A stretch of 60,553 bases of DNA. It comes from Chitinophagaceae bacterium UBA4407 (GTDB lineage Bacteria > Bacteroidota > Bacteroidia > Chitinophagales > Chitinophagaceae). Under the pieces are notes generated by a model, which saw only the letters and a list, made by a program, of their open reading frames with translations, searched no databases and had not been told where the DNA came from. The translations under genes were made by a program, and so were the position numbers. The DNA is taken from NCBI GenBank assembly GCA_002390845.1, contig DGQT01000107.1, forward strand, positions 1 to 60,553, read 5' to 3'. This document shows positions 1 through 10,100 of this stretch, piece after piece (the stretch's first letter is position 1; each line of letters begins with the position of its first letter).

Positions 1-603
1 ATTATTTGCATTGCCGATGAAGTAATGACTGGTTTTGGCCGCACCGGAAAATTCTTTGCCAGTGAATACATGCACAAAAAACCTGATATTATTTGTATGA
101 GTAAAGGTTTAACGGGGGGCACTATGGCACTTGGTGCAACGGCATGTAACGAAAAAATTTACAACGCCTATTTAAGCGATGACAAGCTTAAAACTTTTTT
201 TCACGGGCATTCGTTTACCGCCAATCCAATTGCCTGTTCAGCGGCTCTTGCAAGTATGGATCTGTTACTGCTTTCTGAAACAGTGAATGCGATTGAATGG
301 ATAACTGACGAAAATAAAAAATTTATACATCAACTGGAAAATCGCTTTAAAAATATTAAGGGACGGCCTTATAAAAATCTTCGCAGTTTAGGAACCATTC
401 TTGCTTTTGAAATTACTGACGGCAAAGATGAATACCTGAATAATATAAGTTCGATGATTACAGAAAAATGTTTACAACAGGGTGTTTACATGCGACCGTT
501 AGGAAACACTGTTTATTTAATGCCTCCTTATTGTACAACTGCTGATGAACTGAACAAAATTTATGAGACCATTCTTTTACTGCTGAAAGATTGGAGTAAC
601 TAA
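1..603 (+). CDS. bioA: Adenosylmethionine-8-amino-7-oxononanoate aminotransferase, C-terminal part (5' end outside window)
   Basis: The reading frame is open from base 1, so this is the 3' part of a longer gene. BioA is the PLP-dependent enzyme of biotin synthesis that moves the amino group of S-adenosylmethionine to 7-keto-8-aminopelargonate, giving 7,8-diaminopelargonate. The visible part starts just before the conserved DEVMTGFGRTG segment of class III aminotransferases. It includes the PLP lysine in the CMSKGLTGG motif and the family signature GHSFTANPIACSAALAS. About 200 residues remain, which fits the C-terminal half of a 420-430 residue enzyme. The gene converges on the barrel protein downstream, with a 47-base gap that holds a repeat head. 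Other class III aminotransferases are possible, but the GHSFTANP signature favours BioA. Confidence 0.9.
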   Translation: MICIADEVMTGFGRTGKFFASEYMHKKPDIICMSKGLTGGTMALGATACNEKIYNAYLSDDKLKTFFHGHSFTANPIACSAALASMDLLLLSETVNAIEWITDENKKFIHQLENRFKNIKGRPYKNLRSLGTILAFEITDGKDEYLNNISSMITEKCLQQGVYMRPLGNTVYLMPPYCTTADELNKIYETILLLLKDWSN

Positions 604-633
604 CAAGAGTTTTGTAATGTCTTTTTTGATGAA

Positions 634-650
634 TAGCTCGGCTCAAAAAC
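634..650 (-). repeat. Remnant head of the dispersed intergenic repeat (R orientation)
   Basis: The string GCTCGGCTCAAAAAC matches the head of the repeat family and directly abuts the stop codon of the minus-strand gene. No recognisable core lies on its left side, so this is at best a truncated copy. Confidence 0.4.
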
Positions 651-2126
651 TTACTTTTTAAACAAAACCGTAGCTCTTAATCCATAATTTATCAGATGCT
701 GTTTACCATAACTGCCACTGCGGAACAGGTTGGAAAAATTGTATTGAAACTGCGGCCCTAAATTAATAGTTGCATGCTTTCCATTGTTGAATTGCATGTT
801 TAGGCCCGCAAGCATATCTACCTGTGTTTTCCGAAAGAGCTTGTTGTTGCTGTAAAAAGCCTGGTTGTTATAATCAAATACAATGGCGTTTGTTGAAACC
901 ATTTGCGATAAAGACAAACCGGCATTCCAGTCTATTTGTAATTTATGACTTAGGTTAAGCTGGTGTTCATATACAACAGGAACCTGTATAAAACTATAAC
1001 TGTTGGTATAGGTGTTGCCATAGCCCGGCCTGTAAAAACTATTAAGCTCAGTACGCTGGTTAGAAAGATTATTGTTATAGTAAAAAATTGCTGTAGTGTC
1101 TTTCTTTACGCCTGTTTCAATTTGTGTGTGAAGATTGGCATATTCGATTCCGGTTATCAAACTGCTTCTTGCCGATAATTGCTTTTTTAAAGTAAAGCCA
1201 AATGTAAATGCATCTTTCGCTTTTACCTGTCTTGATACATTAAAATTATACTCGGTATAGCTTCCGCCCCCAGTGCCGTTTTGCGGAGTACTAAGATCGT
1301 ATGCTTTGTCAAAATTTGATCCAAGGCTTAAAAAATTTTCTACTAAATCGGCTCTGCCATACTGTGCTGTAATACCCAATTGCCATTTTTTTGTTGGCTT
1401 TATTTTTATTGCTTTCTTTTTTGTTTTTGAAGCGGTTGTAAACAAGGAGTCCGGAAATGATATTTTTGTTATACTGTCTGATTGCATTGAAGATGCTGTT
1501 GCTATATCAGTGGAAATACTGTCTGCATTGGGAACATCATCGGTGTGTTTCATTTGCATAACGGCCATATTTTCATTAACCGGTTTTATATTAGATTGTG
1601 GCAACGGCTCAGTATTAATTGGCTTACGCAATTCAATTGCATCTTTAGCATCTTTATCCCCGTAACTGTTTAATCCAATATCATTTTTAGCTGTTACAAA
1701 AGGTTGCTGAACGCCCGGTTGTTGTTTATTCTTAAAAGCTAAAACTGGAGGTTCTGATTTTTTTTGCTTCTGCAAATCTTCTTTAGCATAGTGTTGTTCT
1801 TCTGAAAGTAGCTGTTGCTCAGCCGCAGGTGGAATTTTTTCAGCCGTAATTTCTTTCCTCATGATATTATGATCTGTTGAATCGCTAATTGCTTTGCTTA
1901 TAGTTTTGAGATTGTTTACAGATGCAACATTAGTATTCAATTTATAATACGTAAAGTAACCACCCAAACCCAGCCCTGCAAACAGCAAAAAAAATACAAT
2001 AAACCTGCGGCGGCGTTTTTCATGTGGCAACTGCTGTTCTATCCTGTTCCATACAGGTGCAGATGGCGTTAATTTGAAACCCTCCATTGCTTCTTTTACC
2101 TGCTTCTCAAATTCATTTTCCTGCAT
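651..2126 (-). CDS. Membrane-anchored protein with C-terminal outer-membrane-barrel-like region, partner of ECF sigma factor
   Basis: No precise function can be given. The N-terminal 45 residues are cytoplasmic in character and end in a KRRRR cluster, followed by one membrane helix (FIVFFLLFAGLGLGGYF). Next comes a long low-complexity linker rich in Lys, Pro, Gln and Thr. The last ~230 residues alternate polar and hydrophobic positions as in PorT/OmpW-type barrels and end in a LRATVLFKK-like strand. The gene overlaps the ECF sigma factor stop codon, so the pair is probably co-translated. By position and N-terminus it may act like an anti-sigma protein, which is inference. I chose the internal ATG at 2126; the ATG at 2150 would add 8 residues and lengthen the overlap from 14 to 38 bases. 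Confidence 0.7.
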   Translation of the reverse strand: MQENEFEKQVKEAMEGFKLTPSAPVWNRIEQQLPHEKRRRRFIVFFLLFAGLGLGGYFTYYKLNTNVASVNNLKTISKAISDSTDHNIMRKEITAEKIPPAAEQQLLSEEQHYAKEDLQKQKKSEPPVLAFKNKQQPGVQQPFVTAKNDIGLNSYGDKDAKDAIELRKPINTEPLPQSNIKPVNENMAVMQMKHTDDVPNADSISTDIATASSMQSDSITKISFPDSLFTTASKTKKKAIKIKPTKKWQLGITAQYGRADLVENFLSLGSNFDKAYDLSTPQNGTGGGSYTEYNFNVSRQVKAKDAFTFGFTLKKQLSARSSLITGIEYANLHTQIETGVKKDTTAIFYYNNNLSNQRTELNSFYRPGYGNTYTNSYSFIQVPVVYEHQLNLSHKLQIDWNAGLSLSQMVSTNAIVFDYNNQAFYSNNKLFRKTQVDMLAGLNMQFNNGKHATINLGPQFQYNFSNLFRSGSYGKQHLINYGLRATVLFKK

Positions 2127-2673
2127 ATCGTGGTTGTTTAACTTCAGCATTTTTGTTTTCTATCCAGCTTACCAGCAAAGCCCTGCCCCTTGCATATTGC
2201 GAACGTGCCGTACCCTCATGAATGCCCAGCATCGCCCCAATTTCTACGTGTGTGTAACCTTCAATGGCATGCAGGTTAAAAATAGCCTGATAACCCGTTG
2301 GCAACTGGCGTATCAACCCTGCCAGTTCTTTTGCCTGCATGGTAATTAATGGATTTTCTTCACTAACAGGATGAAGGCTGATCTCATCATACGAAAGTTC
2401 GCTGCTGTAGCGCTTATTCTTTTTAAGATAATTCAATGCAGTACGCACCATTACCTTTCGTATCCATGCGCCAAGTTCACCTTCAAACCTGTATTGTTGC
2501 AGATTGGTGAATACTTTTACAAATCCTTCCTGTAGCACATCTTCAGCATCATTAATGCTTTTGGTATAACGGTAACATACACCCAGCATGGTTTCTGCGA
2601 AAGAGTCATACAACTCACGCTGCGCCTGAGGCAATCCTTTTAAACAATCCTTTACCAGCTTTCTTTCATCCAT
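2113..2673 (-). CDS. RNA polymerase sigma factor, ECF (sigma-70) family
   Basis: A 186-residue ECF sigma factor that would redirect RNA polymerase to a set of alternative promoters. Region 2 is seen around residues 10-90 (DAEDVLQEGFVKVFTNL, then FEGELGAWIRKVMVRTALN). Region 4 is around residues 115-170, with the helix-turn-helix YTHVEIGAMLGIHEGTARS. There is no extra N- or C-terminal domain. It is the first gene of a two-gene minus-strand unit and overlaps the membrane-anchored protein that follows, the usual Bacteroidota arrangement of an ECF sigma factor and a membrane partner. The signal is not visible from sequence. No TAnnTTTG promoter was found upstream, which fits autoregulation from its own promoter class, but that is speculation. 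Confidence 0.92.
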   Translation of the reverse strand: MDERKLVKDCLKGLPQAQRELYDSFAETMLGVCYRYTKSINDAEDVLQEGFVKVFTNLQQYRFEGELGAWIRKVMVRTALNYLKKNKRYSSELSYDEISLHPVSEENPLITMQAKELAGLIRQLPTGYQAIFNLHAIEGYTHVEIGAMLGIHEGTARSQYARGRALLVSWIENKNAEVKQPRYAGK

Positions 2674-2769
2674 CCGTACAATGTGTATTTATGCTGACAG
2701 CCTTTAATGTTTAACCGTTGCATCTGGTGTAAAAAGTTTTAAAACAAGCCGGCATTTAGAAATTTTTTT

Positions 2770-2840
2770 ATGTTATTTAATTCAGGTACAGGCATTCGTT
2801 TTTCATGGTGTCTTCGTTGCGTCGCAATCCGTTCATCTGC
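2770..2840 (+). repeat. Dispersed intergenic repeat, L end (pair with 3008..3068)
   Basis: A degenerate head (AGGTACAGGC) is followed by TTCATGGTGTC and the core GTTGCGTCGCA. The core decays after the first 11 bases. Confidence 0.65.
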
Positions 2841-3007
2841 TGTAAAAATGGCATCGTCCCGTTTCCTGTGCAATGTTGCAAACTAAATTTAAACAACTTC
2901 TTAAACCACCTTTAAATATATGCAGGTATTTTTTACAGCAGCTCTATTAAACACACAGGCAAAAAAAATTGCAGCAATGTCGCTTAGCAGTGCTCAACAG
3001 GATTTCG

Positions 3008-3068
3008 AAAGTACAAGTGAGTGACACAAGAGGCGATGCCATGAAATATTTTGGCCGGGTACAAAAGA
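3008..3068 (-). repeat. Dispersed intergenic repeat, R end
   Basis: Core variant GTACAAGTGAGTGACACAAG, then GATGCCATGAAAT and the head GGCCGGGTACAAAAG. Its reverse complement matches the L end at 12090 in the TTTCATGGCATCG stretch. Together with the L end at 2770 it forms an inverted pair of about 300 bp. Confidence 0.75.
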
Positions 3069-3097
3069 AATCTCTTTTACCAACCATTTATATAAAA

Positions 3098-3130
3098 TTT
3101 GGCGGGGCACAGCGTTAACCGATAATTTTG
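3098..3130 (+). promoter_or_regulatory. Bacteroidota-type promoter of the DUF3347 gene
   Basis: TTTG at 3098-3101, 21 bases, then TAATTTTG at 3123-3130 matches the TTTG/TAnnTTTG consensus. Transcription would start about 10 bases before the ATG at 3148, so the leader is very short. Confidence 0.65.
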
Positions 3131-3147
3131 CCCATTAAATTATTAGT

Positions 3148-3765
3148 ATGAAAAAAGGATTGGCAATCATAGGTGTGGCCGTAGCTGCTATTGCTGCATA
3201 TTTTTTCTTTAACGCAAGCGGTGAAAAAAAGGAAGAAGAGCCCAGGCAACAGGCGCTTACACAAAGCAGCAACAACGATGCTTTTAATAAACCATTCGGC
3301 GAAATGCTGAATAGTTATTTTGCATTGCAAACCGCTCTGGTAGATTGGGATACCGCAAAGGCAAGCGCTGCGGCAGATACACTTGCGGTCCTTATGGGCA
3401 AAGTGCCTTACGATGCGCTTAAAGCTGATACTACAATTATCGCCACGGCAAAAAGTTTTTCTGAAAATATTACTGCAGATGCACAGGGCCTTGCCGGAGA
3501 CAATTCTATTGAAGAAAAAAGGCATTCGTTTTATACACTGAGCGAAAATCTTTATAGTCTTATCAGAACGGTGCACTACGATCAGCAGGTGATCTATCAC
3601 GATAAATGCCCGATGGCATTTAAAGATTCAGAAGAAGCATACTGGATTACCAATTCAAAAGAAATCATCAATCCTTACCTCGGCAAAAAGCACCCGATGT
3701 ACAAAAGTGGGATGATTGGTTGTGGCAGTATAGAAGACTCAATCGATTACAGAACTGCAAAATAA
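3148..3765 (+). CDS. DUF3347 domain-containing protein, membrane-anchored
   Basis: A 205-residue protein with an N-terminal hydrophobic anchor (LAIIGVAVAAIAAYFFF) followed by a charged linker and a DUF3347 domain from about residue 45 to the end. The conserved C-terminal part carries YHDKCPMAF, EEAYWITNSKEIINPY and a final GCGSIEDS. In better-known relatives this domain sits at the C-terminus of CusB-like metal-efflux adaptors or beside copper genes. The Cys/Met-containing CPMAF motif suggests metal binding, which is inference. Here it stands alone, with its own promoter, upstream of a TonB-dependent receptor in the same orientation, from which it is separated by a repeat copy. There is no lipobox, so a signal anchor is more likely than a lipoprotein. 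Confidence 0.8.
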   Translation: MKKGLAIIGVAVAAIAAYFFFNASGEKKEEEPRQQALTQSSNNDAFNKPFGEMLNSYFALQTALVDWDTAKASAAADTLAVLMGKVPYDALKADTTIIATAKSFSENITADAQGLAGDNSIEEKRHSFYTLSENLYSLIRTVHYDQQVIYHDKCPMAFKDSEEAYWITNSKEIINPYLGKKHPMYKSGMIGCGSIEDSIDYRTAK

Positions 3766-3777
3766 TACAAACATATT

Positions 3778-3850
3778 TTTATGAGCCCGGCAGCAGTACC
3801 TTCATGAAGCCTTTGTTGTGTCGCACTTTTCAACTGTCGAAGTTTTATGG
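3778..3850 (+). repeat. Dispersed intergenic repeat, L end
   Basis: Head TATGAGCCCGGC begins 15 bases after the DUF3347 stop codon, followed by TTCATGAAGC and the core variant GTTGTGTCGCACTTTT. Confidence 0.75.
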
Positions 3851-3931
3851 AGTACCATAATGCAGTTCCGCATAAAAATACAGGCAGCACGAACAACCAC
3901 AGGGTTATTTTGTTTATCTGCCAATGAATCT

Positions 3932-6298
3932 ATGAATACAATGAAAATACTGATCTTGATTTTCTCATTCTTAATATACCTGAATGCCGCAACCGCACAG
4001 GAAAAATTTACGCTCAACGGCTATATAAAAGACTCTCTTACAGGCGAAACTTTAATAGGTGCAAACATAGCCGTAAAAGAAGAAGGCAGGGGTGTTGCAA
4101 CAAACCAGTATGGATTTTTTTCTCTTACACTGGCCAAAGGTAATTACCAGTTACTGGTATCTTTTGTGGGCTACCAATCCAAACAGATAGAAGTAAATTT
4201 CAACGATAATAAAACGCTGAATGTATTGCTGGCTTCTACATCAGTTAACCTTAGCAATGTAACCGTAAGTGCAAGAAAAAGAGAAAGCAATATAAAGAGT
4301 GCACAAATGGGTAAGGTAGAACTTAACCTGAACACCATAAAAGCACTCCCTTCCTTTTTAGGTGAAGTAGATATTCTAAAATCACTGCAGCTGTTACCCG
4401 GGGTGCGCAATGCAGGAGAAGGCAATTCAGGTTTTTACGTGCGTGGTGGCGGACCAGATCAAAATCTTATTATGCTGGATGAAGCAGTGGTGTATAATAC
4501 CGGCCACCTGTTTGGCTTTTTTTCTGTGTTCAATGCTGATGCAATAAAAAGCGTTTCGCTTATAAAAGGTGGCATGCCCGCGCAATATGGTGGCAGGTTA
4601 TCTTCTGTAATTGATGTCTCTATGAAAGATGGCAATATTAACAAAACAGAAGTAGATGCAGGCATTGGCTTAATCGCTTCAAGGTTTGCAATACAGGGGC
4701 CACTAAAAAAAGATAAAGCTTCTTATATGATCTCTGTAAGGCGCACATATATTGATGCGCTGGCAAAACCATTCATTCCAAAAACCAATAGTTTTTACGG
4801 ATCCGGGTATTATTTCTACGATCTTAACGCAAAAGTGAATTACATTTTCTCCGATAAAGACCGGCTGTATTTAAGCGGTTATTTTGGCCGAGACAAATTC
4901 GATTTTAATAATGCCAAACGTTCTTTTACAACAAGCATTCCCTGGGGTAATTCTACAGCAACGTTAAGATGGAACCATGTGTTCAGTAAAAAACTATTCG
5001 CCAATACTTCTTTAATTTATAACGATTATAAATTCGCTTTTAACGGCACACAGAATAATTTTAAGATTACCCTTTCATCGGGTATAAAAGACCTGAATGC
5101 AAAAACAGATCTGGACTATTACATTACGCCTGAACATAAATTAAAGTTTGGCGGCCAATATACTTTTCATACTTTTTTACCAAGCGTTGCCAGTGGCAGC
5201 CAGGATACTGTAGTATTCAACCCGGCCAATGTGCAAAAGAAATATGCGAATGAATTTGCCTTATATATACAGGATGACTGGGAAATAAGCCAGAAAATAA
5301 AACTCAATTATGGGGTGCGTTATTCGCGGTTTCAACAGGTGGGTAAATATATTGCTTACAACACAGATGATAACGGAAATAAGCTCGACAGTACTGTATT
5401 CCGCAGCGGCCAGGTAGTTCAGTCTTATGGTGGTTTTGAGCCAAGGGCCACCATGCGCTTTTCCATAAATGATTACAGTTCAATAAAAGCAGGTGTAACA
5501 CGAAACCTGCAATATATTCACCTGGTAAGTAATGCCGGAACAACGCTGCCAACAGATATTTGGGTGCCCAGCACTTACCGCGTAAAACCGCAGATCGGCT
5601 GGCAATATGCTGCCGGTTATTTCAGAAATTTTAAGAATAACATGTTCGAAACCTCGCTGGAAGTTTATTACAAAACCATGAAGAACCAGATCGAATACCG
5701 CGAAGGTTATACGCCCAATACATTAAAAGATCCTGAAGAAAATTTTGTATTTGGCAATGGCTGGAGCTATGGTGCAGAGCTGTTTGTTAATAAAGTAAAA
5801 GGCAGGTTTACCGGCTGGGTTGGCTATACGATATCATGGACGTGGCGCAAGTTTCCGGAAATTAACAACGGAGAAAAATACCCCAGCAAATACGACCGCC
5901 GCCACGATCTTTCTGTTGTAGGCAGCTATGCATTAAACAGCAAATGGAAATTATCGTCGGTGTTTGTCTTTGGCACAGGAAACGCTATTTCTTTGCCCGA
6001 ACGTTTTTATTTTGTTGAGGGTGTACTAACACAGGAATTCAGCCGTATTAATGCTTACAGAATGACCCCTTATCACCGCCTTGATTTTTCTGCAACTTAT
6101 ACACCCAAACCCAAAAAACCAAGAAGATATACAAGCAACTGGGTGTTTAGTGTTTACAATGTTTACAGCCGGTTAAACCCCTATTTTTATTACTACGATC
6201 AACAGGGCAGCGCCAGCGAAGGCACGCTTGAGGTTACCGCAAAACAGGTTTCGCTGTTCCCGGTAATTCCGTCGGTTACCTGGAATGTAAAGTGGTAA
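3932..6298 (+). CDS. TonB-dependent receptor with carboxypeptidase-like regulatory domain
   Basis: An outer-membrane active-transport receptor of about 788 residues. After a signal peptide (ILILIFSFLIYLNAATAQ) there is a carboxypeptidase-like domain at about residues 20-105 (LNGYIKDSLTGETLIGANI). The plug follows at about 110-240, with SFLGEVDILKSLQLLPGV and FYVRGGGPDQNLIMLDEA, and then a long beta-barrel. No SusD partner follows, so this is a stand-alone receptor rather than a SusCD glycan pair; the ligand cannot be told. The frame is open further upstream to 3818, but that extension lies in a repeat copy. The ATG at 3932 or 3941 gives a clean signal peptide. A DUF3347 protein upstream makes a metal chelate one candidate cargo, a weak inference. 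Confidence 0.9.
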   Translation: MNTMKILILIFSFLIYLNAATAQEKFTLNGYIKDSLTGETLIGANIAVKEEGRGVATNQYGFFSLTLAKGNYQLLVSFVGYQSKQIEVNFNDNKTLNVLLASTSVNLSNVTVSARKRESNIKSAQMGKVELNLNTIKALPSFLGEVDILKSLQLLPGVRNAGEGNSGFYVRGGGPDQNLIMLDEAVVYNTGHLFGFFSVFNADAIKSVSLIKGGMPAQYGGRLSSVIDVSMKDGNINKTEVDAGIGLIASRFAIQGPLKKDKASYMISVRRTYIDALAKPFIPKTNSFYGSGYYFYDLNAKVNYIFSDKDRLYLSGYFGRDKFDFNNAKRSFTTSIPWGNSTATLRWNHVFSKKLFANTSLIYNDYKFAFNGTQNNFKITLSSGIKDLNAKTDLDYYITPEHKLKFGGQYTFHTFLPSVASGSQDTVVFNPANVQKKYANEFALYIQDDWEISQKIKLNYGVRYSRFQQVGKYIAYNTDDNGNKLDSTVFRSGQVVQSYGGFEPRATMRFSINDYSSIKAGVTRNLQYIHLVSNAGTTLPTDIWVPSTYRVKPQIGWQYAAGYFRNFKNNMFETSLEVYYKTMKNQIEYREGYTPNTLKDPEENFVFGNGWSYGAELFVNKVKGRFTGWVGYTISWTWRKFPEINNGEKYPSKYDRRHDLSVVGSYALNSKWKLSSVFVFGTGNAISLPERFYFVEGVLTQEFSRINAYRMTPYHRLDFSATYTPKPKKPRRYTSNWVFSVYNVYSRLNPYFYYYDQQGSASEGTLEVTAKQVSLFPVIPSVTWNVKW

Positions 6299-6332
6299 AG
6301 TACTGCTGAATTTTCATTTCTCTGACGTTGTA

Positions 6333-6446
6333 TTTTTTTGAAACCAACACCTGTACTATGTGGCAGCATCGTTGCCACGCTCGGTTAGAATTTCTGTTTT
6401 CATGGCGACATTTAAGCGAAGTGTTGCATCCCGAAAGCTTTCGGGA
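6333..6446 (+). repeat. Dispersed intergenic repeat, L end, subfamily 2 core
   Basis: A degenerate head (TTTTTTTGAAACCAACAC) is followed by GTTGCCACGCTCGG, the second core type also seen at 38354 and 52068. It ends in the hairpin CCCGAAAGCTTTCGGG at 6430-6445. Confidence 0.7.
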
Positions 6447-6592
6447 CCGAATTTATTTCGCATAAGCGTCAAGCTAAAATTTAGTCTTTTAAGCTGAAAC
6501 GTCTATCTGTACAGGTTTCCAGGATTTTATATTGCCATTTCCTTCGTTCGTTATAATACCCGTCCTTACATAAGGCGCCTCAGCCGGTTCGG

Positions 6593-6640
6593 TTCCGGCA
6601 AAGCCGGAATTGCTGCGATGGCGTAGCCATATCGCAGCAA
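6593..6640. repeat. Two adjacent hairpins
   Basis: TTCCGGC-AAA-GCCGGAA (6593-6609) is immediately followed by a longer palindrome whose arms are TTGCTGCGATGGC and GCCATATCGCAGCAA (6610-6640). Both sit at the centre of the inverted repeat at 6466/6726. Confidence 0.75.
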
Positions 6641-6879
6641 AGAAGCGGGTGCAGCGCCGTTGCAAGGACAATGCCATGCGGCAATGAGCATACAGATATT
6701 GAATTTGAACGATGTTTAAAGAAAATTAGCTTGACGCCAATGCGAATTTATTTCGGGATCGCATTACGTTCATCTGCAACGCATTGATTAAGCTTTTATC
6801 GCAGCGAATTTTTAAAACATATGCTAAAAACCAGGCAGGCAACAGGCTTTGCAATATTGAGGTTGACAGCATATTGCTG

Positions 6880-6956
6880 AATTATAATTCAACTGTACAA
6901 GAGTGCGACGCAACCTGAGCATCATAGCAGCAATGCAGTTGGATCCATAAAAAAAC
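6880..6956 (-). repeat. Dispersed intergenic repeat, R end
   Basis: Core variant GTACAAGAGTGCGACGCAAC. The head is poorly kept (GGATCCATAAAAAA). Confidence 0.65.
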
Positions 6957-7151
6957 ATCTCACAATGTTATACATGGCAAAGTATAAACTGGGTAATTAA
7001 GGCGCAATGAATTGCAGTCTGGCGGCGGATTAATAAACAGCATGTTTGCTTAAATACTGCTTATAATTGCGGTCATTACAGGCATTTATAGTTAAATGTG
7101 GCAGAATGTTTTTACATTTAAACATAATCCAATTATTCTAAACTTACCAGG

Positions 7152-10100
7152 ATGAGAAAATCAATTTTCTACCTTGTTATATTTTCAGCTTTTTTACTTA
7201 AAGCCGGCGCGCAATCCTATAATAACGAATGGATTGATTACAATAAAACTTACTATAAATTCAAAGTTGGACCATTTGGATACGACATTGTTGGAGCACC
7301 GGTAAAAAAAGGAGCAGTACGTATTAATCAACCAGCACTTGCTGCTGCGGGGTTGGGCAATATACCGGCAGAGCAGTTTCAATTAATGAGAGACGGCGAA
7401 GAAGTGCCATTGTATATTTCGAATGTATCGGGCATTTTAGGGCCAACAGATTTCATTGAATTCTGGGGCGAAATTGCGAATGGAAAAACCGATAAAGGGC
7501 TTTACAGGGATGCATCGATGCAATTGTCTGATTACTGGAACCTTGAAACTGATTCAGCGGCGTATTTCTTAACTGTGAATGCAACAGGCCTTAATAAGCG
7601 CTTTACACAAACCACGAATGATATTTCTTCTGTTAGTATTGCGCCCGAGCAAAATTTTATGTTTACCGCAGGAAGATATTACAGGGCTTATATTAATGGT
7701 GGATTCGCATTTTACCTGGAACAGTATTTATATTCTTCGTCGTACGATTTGGGTGAAGGTTTTTCCAGCAGGCCGGTTCATAACAATACCTCATATCTTG
7801 GTAATACAGAATTACCCCAGGGGTTTCCAAGATTATATCTTGATACTACGGGGCCGGCAATGACAGCGAAGTTTAATATGGTTGGCAACTCGCCTGAAGA
7901 AAGGTCGGTAAAGATTTTGCTGAACAACGATTCGCTTACCCAGGTTAGAATGGATTTTTTTCAATCGAAAAGTTTAAGTGTGCACAATATTGCAGCCAAC
8001 AAAATAAAAAACGATACCGCAAACTTCAGGCTGCAAAACCTTTCCATTGTTCCTGAAGATGAGTTTCGTGTGGCTAGCATTGAATTGCAGTACCCGCGCA
8101 AATTTAATTTTGGGGCTACCTCTGCTTTTGAGTTTATAATCGCAGCTTCGGATTCTGGACGGTATCTTAAAATCGCCAACTTCAACAGGGGCTTAAGCAA
8201 CGCTGTTTTATACGATCTTACAAACGGCAAAAGATATACTGCTGACCTGTCTATTACTGATACTTTACAGTTTTTATTGGAACCTTCTGCCAAACCATAT
8301 CAGCTTGCTTTGGTAAAAGCTGATGGTTCTGCAGCAAAAACAATTGGTTCGATCCAGCAAACGCAAATGGTAAATTATGGAGAAGCTGCCAACCAGGGAA
8401 ATTATCTTATCATTTCAAACCCTGCGATCTATGGAAGTGGCACCAGTAATTATGTGCAGCAGTATAGCGATTACCGCAGTTCTGATACGGGAGGTAAGTT
8501 TAATACAAAGATTGTTGATATACACCAACTGGAAGATCAGTTTGCGTTTGGTGTAACAATGCACCCATTGGCGATAAAAAAATTCCTGAGTTATGCCAGG
8601 AGTCATTTTACAGAAAAACCTTCTTACGTTTTTCTGATTGGCAAAGGTGTTTCTTACACTGCCTACCGGTACAGCACTACCGATCCATTTACGGCTAAGA
8701 TCAATCTTGTACCTGTATTTGGAAGTCCCGGCTCAGACAATTTACTTAGCTCTGATAATTACGATCCTGTACCTGCAACGCCAATAGGCAGATTGTCTGC
8801 TGTTTCTCCGGCAGAAGTAGGTGCTTACCTCGAGAAAATAAAACAATACGAATCTGTTCAACGCGATACTTCACAAACACTTGCTAATAAGGAATGGATG
8901 AAAAAAGTATTGCAGCTTGCAGGAGCCAATGACCCAGAAATTGCCTATTTGATTGATTCGGCAATGGCAAGGTATACTGATATTATCCGGGACACTTCAT
9001 TTGGAGGTACCGTAATTAATTATAGTAAAACCGGTGATCAGGGTGCTTATCCATCTGCCGTATTAAATTTCACGAATGAATACAATAAAGGAAGTGCCAT
9101 AGTAGAATATTTTGGGCACTCATCATCCAGCACAATTGATTTTAGTTTAGATAATCCAGCTAATTACACCAACGGTGGAAAATACCCGATGTTTATTGTA
9201 AATGGCTGTCTTGCCGGGAATATTTTTGATTATGACGTTAACAGGCTCAATGCAAGGCTCACACTATCAGAAAAATTTGTTCTCGAACCCGGCCATGGAG
9301 CAATCGGCTATCTTTCTTCGAGCAGCTTTGGCGTTTTAAATTATCTCGACCAGTTTACACAGGAGTTTTACAGATCTATCGCTACAACCCAATATGGCAA
9401 AGGTTTTGGAAATGTTACAAAAGAAGCAATAGGAAAAGCATTTGTGCTGTCAGACTCAAATTTTTACAGCCGTATGCATGCAGAGCAATATACACTTCAC
9501 GGAGATCCTGCCCTGGTTATGAATTCTTTCGTTTTGCCTGATTATATAATTGATTCTTCGGAGATAAAAGTATCTCCCGAATACCTTACAGTAGCCAATG
9601 ATTCATTTTCGGTTAAAGTACCAATCCATAATATAGGAAGGGCAACAGGTGATTCTGTACATTTTTCATTAGTAAGAAAATTCCCTGATGGAAAAACAAC
9701 AATTGCTTACGAAGGGAAACTGCCTGCTGTAAACAGCAAAGATTCGGTAACAGTAAAATTACCAATTGTTGGTAACAGGGATAAGGGTACTACTGTCATC
9801 ACCGCAATAATAGATGATAACAGTTCCATTGATGAACTAAGTGAAGGAAACAATACAGCCTCTGTTGCTGTGAAGATTTCTACAGCAGACCTGTTACCGG
9901 TATCGCCGTATAATTATGCTATTGTTAATACAGATATGGTCAATCTTTCTGCATCTACTGCTTATGCATTTGATTCGGTAACGCAATACGTAATGGAGCT
10001 CGATACAACAGCCCTTTTCAATTCACCTTTTAAAACGACTATGCAACAGGTGGCACCGGGTGGACTTATACAATTCAGCAATGTTTCATTATCATTAAAT

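Larger units (their letters stand above)
2674..3147. other. 474-base intergenic region with a repeat pair and a promoter
   Basis: This divergent gap between the sigma factor and the DUF3347 gene contains an inverted pair of the dispersed repeat, with ends at about 2770 and 3068. A good TTTG/TAnnTTTG promoter for the downstream gene follows. I see no gene in it. Confidence 0.6.
6299..7151. other. 853-base intergenic region rich in inverted repeats, no gene
   Basis: The longest gene-free stretch in the window. It holds an L-type repeat copy (6333-6446), an inverted repeat GCGTCAAGCTAA (6466-6477 and 6726-6737), two adjacent strong hairpins (6593-6609 and 6610-6640), a second CGAATTTATTTCG module at 6743, and an R-type repeat end (6880-6956). 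Open frames inside it (for example 6489-6677 on the minus strand) run through palindromes and look fortuitous. Confidence 0.6.

Noticed and set aside
6489..6677. 62-codon open frame on the minus strand
   Set aside because: It lies wholly inside the nested palindromes, and its Arg-rich product reflects the hairpin sequence.
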